This document shows, piece by piece, positions 18,430-27,962 of a stretch of 45,453 bases of DNA (positions within the stretch are counted from its first letter, which is position 1; every line of letters begins with the position of its first letter). The DNA comes from Nitrospinota bacterium (GTDB lineage Bacteria > Nitrospinota > Nitrospinia > Nitrospinales > JACRGP01), in contig JACRGP010000110.1 in the NCBI GenBank assembly GCA_016217765.1, forward strand, positions 1 through 45,453, given 5' to 3'. Under the pieces are notes generated by a model. That model made no database searches, was not told where the DNA came from, and was given only the letters and a program-made list of their open reading frames with translations. Both the position numbers and the translations under genes were made by a program.

Positions 18430-19721
18430 GTCGCAGGTTGATTGTGCAGAAATACGGCGGGACTTCGGTGGGCACCATCGAGCGCATCAGGAAGGTCGCC
18501 GAGAGGGTTGCCCGGGCGAAGCGGGAAGGGGTGGACGTGATGGTGGTGGTTTCCGCCATGGCCGGGGAGACGGACAAACTCCTCAACATGGCCCGGCAGA
18601 TTTCGGATTCCCCCAACCGCCGGGAGATCGATCTTTTGCTTTCCTCCGGGGAGAGGATTTCCAGCGCGCTGGTGACCATCGCCTTGAACGCCATCGGATG
18701 CCCGGCCGTTTCCCTGACCGGCAGGCAGATGGGCCTGTTGACCGACAACACCCACACCCGCGCCCGCATCAAGCAGATCGACGGCGCCCGGGCCAGGAAA
18801 TTTCTGCAGGAGAACCACGTCGTGGTGGTCGCCGGATTCCAGGGGATCAACGAGCGCGGCGACGTGACCACGCTGGGCCGGGGCGGGTCGGACACCTCCG
18901 CCGTCGCGCTCGCCGTCGCGCTGAACGCCGGCAGTTGCGAGATATACACCGACGTGGACGGGGTCTACACCTCGGACCCCAACGTCGTCCCCGACGCCCG
19001 GAAACTGGACGTCGTTTCCTACGAGGAAATGCTGGAGATGGCCAGCCTGGGGGCCAAGGTCCTGCAGATCCGGAGCGTGGAATTCGCCAAGAACTTCAAC
19101 ATGCCGCTCGTCGTCCGCTCCTCGTATAACGACGAGCCGGGCACCCTGATATGCAAGGAGGATTCGAAGATGGAACAGCCGGTCGTTTCCGGTGTGATGT
19201 ACGACAAGAACCAGACCAAGATCACCGTCTCCGGGGTCCCGGACCAACCGGGCGTCGCCGCCCGGATTTTCGGCGCGCTGGCCGCCGCCGAACTCTCCGT
19301 GGACATGATCATCCAGAACGTGAGCGCCGAGAACCATACGGACATATCGTTCACGCTGGCCGCCGCCGACGCGGGCGAGGCGGCGGAGATCATGAGGAAA
19401 GTCGCCCCCGACCTCCGCGCCTCGGGCGTCTCCTGCAACTCCGATATCGCCAAGATCTCCATCGTGGGGGCGGGCATGAGGAGCCACTCCGGCGTCGCCG
19501 CGCGCATGTTCAATGGCCTTTCCCGGGAGAACATCAACATCATGATGATCAGCACCTCGGAAATCCGCATCTCGTGCGTCATCGAGAAAAAATACGCGGA
19601 ACTCGCGACGCGCGTCCTGCACGAGGAATTCGGGTTGAGCCGGGAAGCGGTCCGTTCCGACGCAAAATCGAGGCCGGTCAAAAGCAAACCCCAGCCGAGG
19701 AGAAAAGCCGCGGGATCATGA
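18426..19721 (+). CDS. lysC: aspartate kinase
   Basis: [39 protein letters not shown], two C-terminal ACT-like segments ([40 protein letters not shown]). Confidence 0.96.
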   Translation: MSRRLIVQKYGGTSVGTIERIRKVAERVARAKREGVDVMVVVSAMAGETDKLLNMARQISDSPNRREIDLLLSSGERISSALVTIALNAIGCPAVSLTGRQMGLLTDNTHTRARIKQIDGARARKFLQENHVVVVAGFQGINERGDVTTLGRGGSDTSAVALAVALNAGSCEIYTDVDGVYTSDPNVVPDARKLDVVSYEEMLEMASLGAKVLQIRSVEFAKNFNMPLVVRSSYNDEPGTLICKEDSKMEQPVVSGVMYDKNQTKITVSGVPDQPGVAARIFGALAAAELSVDMIIQNVSAENHTDISFTLAAADAGEAAEIMRKVAPDLRASGVSCNSDIAKISIVGAGMRSHSGVAARMFNGLSRENINIMMISTSEIRISCVIEKKYAELATRVLHEEFGLSREAVRSDAKSRPVKSKPQPRRKAAGS

Positions 19722-21301
19722 GGACCATCAAACTCTACGACACCACCCTCCGCGACGGCGCCCAAGGCGAGGACGTTTCCTTCACGGTCGAGGACAAGGT
19801 CCGCATTGCCCACAAACTGGACGAACTCGGCGTCCATTACATCGAAGGCGGTTGGCCCGGCTCCAATCCCCGCGACATCGAATTCTTCAAAAAGATAAAA
19901 CGCTCCTCCTTCGCCCAGGCCCGGGTCGCGGCGTTCGGGAGCACGAGGCGCCCCGAAAAGTCCGCCGAGGACGACCCCAACCTCCAAGGCCTCCTGTCCG
20001 CGGAGACGGAGGCGGTCACCATTTTCGGCAAATCCTGGGACATGCACGTGCGCGAGGCGTTGGGCTCCACGCTGGACGAGAACCTCAGGATGGTCGGCGA
20101 TTCCGTGAAGTACCTGAAGAAACGGCTGGCGGAAGTCCTGTTCGACGCGGAACACTTTTTCGACGGTTACAAGCGAAACCCGGAATACGCCCTGAAGGTG
20201 GTCAAGGAAGCCGAATCCGCCGGGGCGGATTGGATCGTTCTCTGCGACACCAACGGCGGGTCCCTGCCTTCCGAAATCAAGGCGATTTTCGAAACCGTCA
20301 AGAAACACTGCGGGGCCAGACTGGCCATCCACACCCACAACGATTCCGAGCTGGCCGTGGCCAACGCCATTGCCGCCGTGGAAGCCGGCGCCGAGCAGGT
20401 GCAGGGCACGATCAACGGCTACGGCGAGCGTTGCGGCAACGCCAACCTCGTTTCCCTCATCCCCAACATCAAGCTCAAGTTGGGCATGGACTGCGTTTCC
20501 GGCGAACAGATGGCCCGTTTGAAGGACGTGTCGTCTTTCGTCGACGAACTCGCGAACAAGGCCCACTGGAGCCATCAGCCTTACGTCGGCAAAAGCGCGT
20601 TCGCCCACAAGGGGGGCGTGCACGTCAACGCCATCAGGAAAAACCGCGAGACCTACGAACACGTGGAGCCCGAGGCCGTGGGCAACCGGCGCCGGATACT
20701 CATTTCCGACCTTTCCGGGAGAAGCGCCATCCTCTACAAGGCCGAGGAATACGGCATCGACCTCGACGGCGAGGACCCGAAACTCAAAAAAATCCTCGAG
20801 ACGTTGAAAACCTCGGAAAACCTCGGCTTCCAGTACGAAGGCGCCGAAGCCTCGTTCGAACTGCTGATGCGCGACGCCCTGGGGGAGAAGGAAATCTTTT
20901 TCGATTTCATCGGCTACCGCGTGATCGTCGAGAAGCGGCGCGAGGACGAAACCCCCATCTCCGAGGCCACCGTGAAGATCCGGGTCAACGGCGTCCCGGA
21001 GGTCACCGCGGCCGAGGGGACGGGTCCCGTCGACGCCCTCGACAAGGCCATACGCAAGGCCCTCGGCAAATTCTATCCGGAACTGGAGGACGTCAACCTG
21101 TGCGATTACAAGGTCAGGATCCTGGACGAGAAAAAAGGGACCGGCGCGAAAATCCGCGTGCTGGTGGAGTCCGGGGACCATCATTCCAAGTGGGGCACGG
21201 TGGGTGTTTCGGAAAACATCATCGAAGCCAGTTGGCAGGCGCTGATCGACAGCATCCAGTATAAATTGAACTCCTTTTCGAAAGCCAGGGAACGCCCCTG
21301 A
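19718..21301 (+). CDS. cimA: citramalate synthase
   Basis: [50 protein letters not shown] plus C-terminal LeuA-dimer domain. Start refined to 19718 (ATGA overlap with lysC). Confidence 0.92.
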   Translation: MRTIKLYDTTLRDGAQGEDVSFTVEDKVRIAHKLDELGVHYIEGGWPGSNPRDIEFFKKIKRSSFAQARVAAFGSTRRPEKSAEDDPNLQGLLSAETEAVTIFGKSWDMHVREALGSTLDENLRMVGDSVKYLKKRLAEVLFDAEHFFDGYKRNPEYALKVVKEAESAGADWIVLCDTNGGSLPSEIKAIFETVKKHCGARLAIHTHNDSELAVANAIAAVEAGAEQVQGTINGYGERCGNANLVSLIPNIKLKLGMDCVSGEQMARLKDVSSFVDELANKAHWSHQPYVGKSAFAHKGGVHVNAIRKNRETYEHVEPEAVGNRRRILISDLSGRSAILYKAEEYGIDLDGEDPKLKKILETLKTSENLGFQYEGAEASFELLMRDALGEKEIFFDFIGYRVIVEKRREDETPISEATVKIRVNGVPEVTAAEGTGPVDALDKAIRKALGKFYPELEDVNLCDYKVRILDEKKGTGAKIRVLVESGDHHSKWGTVGVSENIIEASWQALIDSIQYKLNSFSKARERP

Positions 21302-21319
21302 CCCGGACATGACATGAGC

Positions 21320-21417
21320 GGATGATCCATGGCGGCGCTTCGGGTTTTGGGAAATGAACTCGCCGGCGTCTCCTGGAGAGGAAAAATACCGGACGCGAAA
21401 AGCGCCTTGGTTTTGTC
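21320..21417. repeat. dispersed flank sequence, inverted copy of 2321-2415
   Basis: GATCCATGGCGGCGCTTCGGGTTTTGGGAA...TCTCCTGGAGA...GAAAAATACC matches the reverse complement of 2321-2410. Confidence 0.75.
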
Positions 21418-21501
21418 CCCCCTTGCAAAGGGGGATCGGGGGATTTGGACCCGTTGTCCGCGATCGCGGCTTGAATCCCCCCGGACCTCTTTACAAGGGC
21501 G
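21418..21501. repeat. MITE-like dispersed element, short copy C
   Basis: Left CCCCCTTGCAAAGGGGGATCGGGGGATTT; right end read in reverse CGCCCTTGTAAAGAGGTCCGGGGGGATTC. Confidence 0.7.
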
Positions 21502-21508
21502 CTACGCC

Positions 21509-21769
21509 ATGGAGCGCAAGAGGAGCGAAACCGCCCTCCGGGAAAGCGAGGGCAGGTACCGGCTGATTTTCAAACAGATGCAGTCCATCGTCGAGGGGAT
21601 CGGCACGGCCAAGGAGGCGGGCAAGGGACTCGGTTTGGGGCTCTCCATTTCCTTAAGCATCGTCAAGGGCTTTGGGGGGATCATACATGCGTCTAATCAT
21701 AAGGACGGCGGGGCCCTGTTCACGGTCGCCTTCCCTCGTCTTGTTTCGCCTGGGAGGGCGGAGGAATGA
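21509..21769 (+). pseudogene. internally deleted sensor histidine kinase remnant
   Basis: PAS-like start (MERKRSETALRESEGRYRLIFKQMQSIVEG) fused directly to the C-terminal ATPase G-box (GTAKEAGKGLGLGLSISLSIVKGFGGIIHAS...GALFTVAFP). No H-box, no N-box. Confidence 0.75.
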
Positions 21770-23136
21770 AGTCCAACGGCAAGGTGATTTTCATAGACGA
21801 CGAAAAGCACGTCCGCCTTGCGCGCGAGCAAACCCTGCGCCTCGCCAACTACGAGGTCACATGCCTGGCTTCCGCCGAGGAGGCGTTGAGGATCCTGACG
21901 CCGGAATGGGGCGGCGCGCTGGTCTGCGATATTAAAATGCCGGGCATGGACGGGATGACTTTGCTGAGGAAGGCGATGGAAATCGACCCGGAAATCCCGG
22001 TGGCGCTGGTGACCGGCCATGGCGACGTCGCCATGGCGGTGGAGGCCATGCGCGCGGGCGCTTACGATTTTCTGGAAAAACCCTGTCCGACGGACGTGTT
22101 TCTCGACGTCGTCAAACGCGCCGTCGAGAAACGCCGCCTGGTCATGGAAAACCGGGAGCTACGTTCCCGGCTCGACTCCCAATGCGAGCCGCTGTCCCGG
22201 ATCCAGGGGCGGTCGCCCGCCGTCGAGCGGTTGCGGACGGCCATAAATAGTATTGCCCAAACGGACGTTGACGTTCTGGTCCGGGGCGAGACGGGGACGG
22301 GCAAGGAACTGGCCGCCCGATGTCTCCACGACCAGAGCCGGCGGAGGGACAGGCGGTTCGTCGCCGTCAATTGCGGGGCGCTCCCCGAGAGCATCATCGA
22401 AAGCGAACTGTTCGGCCACGAGGCGGGGGCTTTTACCGGCGCCCATTCCCGGCGCGTCGGCAAGTTCGAATACGCCGATAAAGGGACTATTTTCCTGGAC
22501 GAGGTCGAGAGCATACCCTACCCCTCGCAGGTCAAACTCCTGCGCGTCCTGCAGGAGCGGACCGTCGAGCGGCTGGGGTCCAACGAGCCGGTCTCCCTGG
22601 ATATCCGCGTCGTCGCCGCGACCAAGAGCGACCTGAAGGAAATCAGCGTGGCGGGACGCTTCCGCGACGACCTCTACTACCGCCTCAATGTGGCGACCCT
22701 GTATCTCCCTCCTCTCCGCGAGCGCAAGGAGGACATCCCCTTGCTGTTGCAAAGTTTCGTGCTGGAGGCCTGTTCGCGTTACCGATGCCGTCCCCCTGAA
22801 TTGTCGAGAGATACGATACAAGACCTGCTTTCCCGGAATTGGGAAGGCAACGCGCGGGAACTCAAAAACGAGGCGGAACGGTTCGTCCTGAACCGTCAAT
22901 TTCAGATGGACCTCTCGGGAGAACCGCCGGCGGAGGACTTCAACCTCCGGTCGAAAGACGCGCGGTCCATGCCGCTCTCCCGGCAAGTGAACGAATTCGA
23001 GAAGGTGTTGATCGAGCAGGAACTCATCCGCCAGAAAGGGGACATCAAGAAAACCCATACCGCATTGGGTCTTCCCCGGCAAACCCTGTACGATAAAATG
23101 AACAAATACGGCCTCAAAAGGACCGATTATATTTAA
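21766..23136 (+). CDS. sigma-54-dependent NtrC/DctD-type response regulator
   Basis: Receiver (VIFIDDEKHVR, LVCDIKMPGMDG, FLEKP), AAA+ domain (GETGTGKELAAR, ESELFGHEAGAFTGA, GTIFLDEVE), C-terminal Fis-type HTH (GDIKKTHTALGLPRQTLYDKMNKYGL). Confidence 0.95.
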   Translation: MKSNGKVIFIDDEKHVRLAREQTLRLANYEVTCLASAEEALRILTPEWGGALVCDIKMPGMDGMTLLRKAMEIDPEIPVALVTGHGDVAMAVEAMRAGAYDFLEKPCPTDVFLDVVKRAVEKRRLVMENRELRSRLDSQCEPLSRIQGRSPAVERLRTAINSIAQTDVDVLVRGETGTGKELAARCLHDQSRRRDRRFVAVNCGALPESIIESELFGHEAGAFTGAHSRRVGKFEYADKGTIFLDEVESIPYPSQVKLLRVLQERTVERLGSNEPVSLDIRVVAATKSDLKEISVAGRFRDDLYYRLNVATLYLPPLRERKEDIPLLLQSFVLEACSRYRCRPPELSRDTIQDLLSRNWEGNARELKNEAERFVLNRQFQMDLSGEPPAEDFNLRSKDARSMPLSRQVNEFEKVLIEQELIRQKGDIKKTHTALGLPRQTLYDKMNKYGLKRTDYI

Positions 23137-23242
23137 GATCGTATCGCGGGTTTCTTTTGTAAAAGCCAGCGCTTCCCCTGCATTCCCTCCCACCAACCGG
23201 ATACCCCAAAAAAACGGGTTCTGTTTTTGCCTTTTGAGGCCA

Positions 23243-23310
23243 ATTGCCACATAGGCAATATTCGGAAGTTCGTATACGGGGCGTATGGATTATACGGACT
23301 ATCGTATGCG
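23243..23310. promoter_or_regulatory. cluster of palindromic sites, candidate enhancer-binding-protein sites
   Basis: ATTGCC-acata-GGCAAT; CGTATACG; CGTAT-ggatt-ATACG; CGTATGCG within 68 bp. Confidence 0.45.
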
Positions 23311-23392
23311 TCCCCTAGATTCTATTTTGTGTCCGATGCTTGATCCTCTTTGTTTATGACGGTTACAGGTCTTTTAGGAAGGACTTCGGGCT

Positions 23393-23410
23393 TTGGCAGA
23401 CTTTTTGCTG
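23393..23410 (+). promoter_or_regulatory. putative sigma-54 (-24/-12) promoter
   Basis: TTGGCAGACTTTTTGCT: GG-N10-GC spacing, close to YTGGCACGRNNNTTGCW. Confidence 0.6.
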
Positions 23411-23419
23411 GTCCTAACG

Positions 23420-23521
23420 CAAGACGCGGCCCAGGGCGCGCGCGAGACCCGGCGGTCGGCGGAAGAGCTTTCCCGCATGGCCGCCGAGCTCCAGACGATC
23501 GTCGGCCGGTTCAAGGGTTGA
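23420..23521 (+). pseudogene. C-terminal remnant of a methyl-accepting chemotaxis protein
   Basis: Frame from 23420 reads QDAAQGARETRRSAEELSRMAAELQTIVGRFKG*, resembling MCP C-termini; no start codon, and upstream in-frame stops at 23357 and 23375. Confidence 0.6.
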
Positions 23522-23623
23522 TTCGATCGCGGAAGGGGGGCAAGAGGGGGCGAAGGGGCGGCTCGCCGCTGGAAATGCCGTTGCCGGGCGGCGCGAGGAA
23601 CGGCAAATTCCGTCCCGCTACGT

Positions 23624-26600
23624 TCAGCGCGCCGTCCTGAGGAGAGAGCCCACGGTTTTTCGATAGAAACTTCGCACCGCTTGCGTTGTTTTTTCGTAAT
23701 CGGCCAGAAGCGTTTGCGCCAGCTCCTGGGTGGTTGCCTTCGGGTAACCCATCAACCGGGCGAGGGCGGCGAGGGAATCGGTTTCGCAGGGCAGGTTGTT
23801 GGCGAACGCGGGGCTGGAAATACGAAGAGCGCACTCCAGGTTGCGCAGGAAAAGGTAGTTTGCCCCGAGGCGTTCCGCGGCGTCCTGCTCGACGATTCCA
23901 TTGAGGGCCAGGAGGTTCAAGGCGTCCAGGGTGTTCGTGGCGCGTAGTTTTTTGTGCCGGTAGCCGCGCGTCAATTGCAGGATTTGGACGGCGAATTCGA
24001 TGTCGGCCAGCCCCCCGTAACCGAGCTTGACGTTACGCCCTTTCTGGACTTCCCTTGCGATCTCCAGTTCCATCCGTTCCCTGAGACGCGAAATTTCGAT
24101 CAAGTCCCCGTACTCCAGTTTTGGGGAATAGCAGAAGGCATGGGCGACGTTCAGGAATTTTTCCCCCAGACCGGCGTGTCCCGCGACGAACCGGGCCCGG
24201 GTGAGGGCCTGCCGTTCCCAGGTCCGCGCCCGGTTGTTGAAATAGTCTTCGTACCCTTGCAGGGAAAGGACCAGAAGGCCCTTGCTTCCGTCCGGCCGCA
24301 GGTCGGTGTCTATTTTATAGGCGTACCCCGCCGTCGTGACCTCGGAGGTCAACTGGACCAGCGTCTGGGAAAGCGAAATATAATGCGCGAGCGCGTCTTC
24401 CGAGGACATCCCGCGGGAACCGCCCGCCGGTTCGTCGTAGACGAAGACCATGTCCAGGTCCGACCCGAAATTGAGTTCGCGGCCCCCGAGTTTTCCCATC
24501 CCGATGACGGCAAAGTCGCATGGCGGGGGTTGGGCGAGTTTCGACTGGTTCGCGGTTTCCTCGCAGGCCAGGGCGAACGCGATCTGCAGGAACGCGTCCG
24601 CGAGGTTGGACAAGTCCGAAAGCGTTCCCCGCAGGTCGGCTTCTTGGATAAGGTATCTCATGCCGATGCGGAGCTCCTCGCCCTGCTTGAAGCGGCGCAG
24701 GAGTATTTTCTTCGCCTGAAGGTTGCCGCGGAGGCCCGGGCTTCGGCGTAACTCCTCCAGGATTTTCTCCTGCGGCTTGAAACGGTAGATCGATTCCAGG
24801 TTGAGCAGGACGTCGGTGAAAGCGGGTTGCTTCACAAGGATTTCCGACAGGTAATCGCTCCCGCCGAAAAGGACGAGGAGCAGTTCGAGGAACTTGTCGT
24901 TGTCCTTGAGGATGTCGAGATAGGTTTCCCGCGCCCTGCTGGCCTCCACGAAGCGGACCAGGTTTTCAACGGCGGAGTTGGGCTTGGGCGTTTCCCGGCA
25001 ACGCGCGAGGATTTTGGGAAGGACGAGATAAAAGTTCTGGACGCTCTTCTCCGTGGGGTGGGAGAACTCGGGGCCGTCCCTCAAGGATTGAAGGAATTGG
25101 AAGGCGCGTTGCGGGTCGGAGAAAGGGATGTCTTTCAGCGCCTCGATGGCGAACTGGGACTCGTCGAACGCCGATTTTTTTTTCTCCTCCTGGAAGGCGA
25201 TTTCCCTGGCCTCCTCCTTTTTGCTCTCGGCGAACAATCCGGCGAAAAGAGCGCCGACAAATTGAGTGTGTTTTTCGTATTCCTCGAACAGCCGCGCGAT
25301 AAGGTCCTGGGGGTTTCTTCCAGACAGGCCCATTTTTCTGGCGAGGATGGCGAGGTTAGCCGGGTCCCTGGGCAGGCGATGGGTTTGCAGGCCAAAGGAG
25401 ATCTGCACCCGGTTCTCCAGGTTGCGGAGAAAAATGTAGGCGTCCCGGAGGCGTTGACGGTCGGAATCCGGGACAAAGCCGCCTTCGCGCAACCGGTCGA
25501 GCATGTCCAGGGTATTCCGGCCTCTCAGGCGCTTGTCCCGCCCGCCAAAGAGAAGCTGGTAGCTCTGGACCGTGAACTCGACTTCCCGGATGCCGCCGAA
25601 CCCGAGCTTGATGTTTCCCTTCTCCGCTTTTTTCCGCCGCAGGTCCTGGTCGATCTTGTCCTTCATGGACTTGATTTCATCGACGGCGGCGAAATCCAGG
25701 TGTTTCCTGTAAATGAAGGGCTCGATCATGGCGAAAAATTCGTTCCCCAGGGCCTCGCTCCCGGCGGACACTCGCGCCTTGATCAAGGCTTGCCGCTCCC
25801 ATGTCCGTCCCCAGGACTGGTAATAAATTTCCGAGCTGGCCAGGGAGTTGGCGATCTCGCCGCCATGCCCTTCCGGGCGGAGGTTCAGGTCGACGCGAAA
25901 GACGTTGCCGTCCCGGTCGATTTCGTTGATGGTCCGGGTGACCGTCTGGGCCAGCTTCGTGGAATATTCGTGGTTCGTGATTTTCACGCAGTCGGGGGCC
26001 GACGGGTCCGGCCGCGTCTCGCCCATGCTGGACGAGTAGATGTAAATGAGGTCGATGTCCGAACTGAAATTCAACTCCCGGCCGCCGAGTTTTCCCATGC
26101 CCAGGATGGCGAACTCCGATTCCTTCCAGGCGCCGTCGGCGCATTGGTAAAAAGGGACGCCGTGTTTTTTCTTGAGGCGCCGGTCGGCGAATTCGTAGGC
26201 GATTTGGAGGCAGACGTCGGCGATGTTGGATATGTCCTCCGCCGTTTCCTTGAATTCAGCCAGTCCCAGCAGGTCTCGCAGTCCGACGCGGATGTACTCT
26301 CTTTTTTTGAAGAGGCGGAGGAGCCTGGGCGTCTCGTCGCCAAGGTACCGGTCCCCGGCCATTTCATGGAAATCCCGGTACAGGAGGTCCTTGGACTTCG
26401 GTTTGCTCAGGGTCTCCGGCTGTTTCAGCCAGTCGAAATAAGAGGGGTCGTTGATGAGGGCGTCGCTCAAAAACTGGCTTCCGGAAAAAAGCGCGATCAG
26501 GGCTTTCAGGAGCTCGGGCGAGCCGTGGAGGATCGTGTAAAAATAATTTTTATCGTAGAGTTTCTCCGCGAACCGCTCGAAATTGGAAAGGGCGACGTCG

Positions 26601-26809
26601 GGGTTGAAGGACCCGGCCAGGAGTTCCAGCGCCGCCGGAAAAAACGCGGGGAACAGTTCCTGAAAGTTGGCTTGCCCTGCCAGGGCCGTCAAGTTCCTCC
26701 AGGCGTTTTGAGGTTCGCTGAAACCGCTTTCCCCGAGCGATGTCTCGACCAAGGCGTCCCAAGGGCGGTTTTGATAGATCCACTGGCAGATGTCGGCGCT
26801 TTTATTCAT
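23624..26809 (-). CDS. glnE: bifunctional glutamine-synthetase adenylyltransferase/deadenylase
   Basis: 1061 aa with two nucleotidyltransferase cores: GMGKLGGRELNFSSDIDLIYIY and GMGKLGGRELNFGSDLDMVFVY. Confidence 0.95.
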   Translation of the reverse strand: MNKSADICQWIYQNRPWDALVETSLGESGFSEPQNAWRNLTALAGQANFQELFPAFFPAALELLAGSFNPDVALSNFERFAEKLYDKNYFYTILHGSPELLKALIALFSGSQFLSDALINDPSYFDWLKQPETLSKPKSKDLLYRDFHEMAGDRYLGDETPRLLRLFKKREYIRVGLRDLLGLAEFKETAEDISNIADVCLQIAYEFADRRLKKKHGVPFYQCADGAWKESEFAILGMGKLGGRELNFSSDIDLIYIYSSSMGETRPDPSAPDCVKITNHEYSTKLAQTVTRTINEIDRDGNVFRVDLNLRPEGHGGEIANSLASSEIYYQSWGRTWERQALIKARVSAGSEALGNEFFAMIEPFIYRKHLDFAAVDEIKSMKDKIDQDLRRKKAEKGNIKLGFGGIREVEFTVQSYQLLFGGRDKRLRGRNTLDMLDRLREGGFVPDSDRQRLRDAYIFLRNLENRVQISFGLQTHRLPRDPANLAILARKMGLSGRNPQDLIARLFEEYEKHTQFVGALFAGLFAESKKEEAREIAFQEEKKKSAFDESQFAIEALKDIPFSDPQRAFQFLQSLRDGPEFSHPTEKSVQNFYLVLPKILARCRETPKPNSAVENLVRFVEASRARETYLDILKDNDKFLELLLVLFGGSDYLSEILVKQPAFTDVLLNLESIYRFKPQEKILEELRRSPGLRGNLQAKKILLRRFKQGEELRIGMRYLIQEADLRGTLSDLSNLADAFLQIAFALACEETANQSKLAQPPPCDFAVIGMGKLGGRELNFGSDLDMVFVYDEPAGGSRGMSSEDALAHYISLSQTLVQLTSEVTTAGYAYKIDTDLRPDGSKGLLVLSLQGYEDYFNNRARTWERQALTRARFVAGHAGLGEKFLNVAHAFCYSPKLEYGDLIEISRLRERMELEIAREVQKGRNVKLGYGGLADIEFAVQILQLTRGYRHKKLRATNTLDALNLLALNGIVEQDAAERLGANYLFLRNLECALRISSPAFANNLPCETDSLAALARLMGYPKATTQELAQTLLADYEKTTQAVRSFYRKTVGSLLRTAR

Positions 26810-26842
26810 TAGTTCGTTCGTGTCGGAAAGGCGGGGCGGACA

Positions 26843-27631
26843 TCATAACAATTCGCCGCGGAAAACGGTGACGGCCTGCCCCGCGAGAATCGCTCTGCCG
26901 CCGTTGAGGCGGACGCGCAGGATTCCTCCGCGCGCCGACGCCTGGTAAGCCGTGAACTCTCTTTTTCGCAAGCGTTCGGCCCAGTAAGGCGCGAGGCAAC
27001 AATGGGCGGAACCGGTGACCGGGTCTTCGTCGATGCCCGCGCGCGGAGCGAAAAAACGGGAGATGAAGTCGTATTCCATGGAATCGGAAACGCAGGTGAC
27101 GATGACCCCGCGGACGGGCAGAACGCTCAAGAGTTGCAAATCCGGTTTCATGGCGCGGAGGGTTTCGGGACTTTCCACCTCGACCAGGTAGTCCGTTTGG
27201 TTGTATCCACAACTCTTCGGTTTGACGCCGAGGGCGCGGACAAGTTGTTCCGGCGGCTCTATCGGTTTTGGGGGGGTCGAGGGGAAATCCATCTCGATCC
27301 AGCCGCCCTTGCGTTCGGCGGTCAGGAGGCCGCTCCGGGTATGGAACCGCGCCTGAGAGCCGGGCGGCAACCGTCCGCTTTCCCATAGCGCGTGGGCGCT
27401 GGCGAGGGTGGCATGGCCGCACAAGTCCACTTCCGTGACGGGGGTGAACCAGCGCAGGCGGTAGTCGCCGCCTTCTTCCAGGAGGAACGCGGTTTCGGAC
27501 AAATTCATTTCCCTGGCGACGGCCTGCATCCACCGTTCCTCTCTTGGCGACGGCAACAGGCAAACCGCCGCCGGATTGCCTTGGAACGGCTTGTCGGTGA
27601 ATGCGTCTACCTGGAGTATTGGGATTCCCAC
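26843..27631 (-). CDS. PhzF-family isomerase/epimerase-like protein
   Basis: PILQVDAFTDKPFQGNPAAVCLL, MNLSETAFLL, RWFTPVTEVDLCGHATLASAHALW, DEDPVTGSAHCCLAPYWAERL. Confidence 0.93.
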   Translation of the reverse strand: MGIPILQVDAFTDKPFQGNPAAVCLLPSPREERWMQAVAREMNLSETAFLLEEGGDYRLRWFTPVTEVDLCGHATLASAHALWESGRLPPGSQARFHTRSGLLTAERKGGWIEMDFPSTPPKPIEPPEQLVRALGVKPKSCGYNQTDYLVEVESPETLRAMKPDLQLLSVLPVRGVIVTCVSDSMEYDFISRFFAPRAGIDEDPVTGSAHCCLAPYWAERLRKREFTAYQASARGGILRVRLNGGRAILAGQAVTVFRGELL

Positions 27632-27733
27632 TTTTTCGGGTTTTTCAGGGAGCGGGTTATTATCTCAACGCCGGTTGTGTTTCCGAAGGACAGTCTTAAT
27701 GATACGAAGCGCGGTTTGAGCCTGTGCGGAGGT

Positions 27734-27793
27734 TTTTGGAGTGCAAAGCCTCCCGGCTTTGCATGCAACGCGAGGACGCGTTGCGCTCCAAAA
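27734..27793. repeat. perfect three-way-junction palindromic element
   Basis: Outer stem TTTTGGAG/CTCCAAAA encloses two adjacent hairpins: TGCAAAGCC-tccc-GGCTTTGCA and TGCAACGCG-agga-CGCGTTGC. Confidence 0.85.
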
Positions 27794-27886
27794 CTTTTCC
27801 TCTCCACACTCATGCAATATCCAAGCTAAACGAAAAACGTTTTGCGGTTTGTGCCTTGCGTGGCCTATTTGGAGATAATTTACCAT

Positions 27887-27921
27887 AAAAAAAAACCCCT
27901 GGGAAATCCCAGGGGGTTTTT
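27887..27921 (-). terminator. intrinsic terminator of glnA
   Basis: CCCCTGGGA-aa-TCCCAGGGG hairpin with flanking A/T tracts, about 40 bp downstream of the glnA stop. Confidence 0.85.
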
Positions 27922-27962
27922 GCGTTGCGAGGGGTCTTGAATCCCGGCGGGAATCCGGACGC

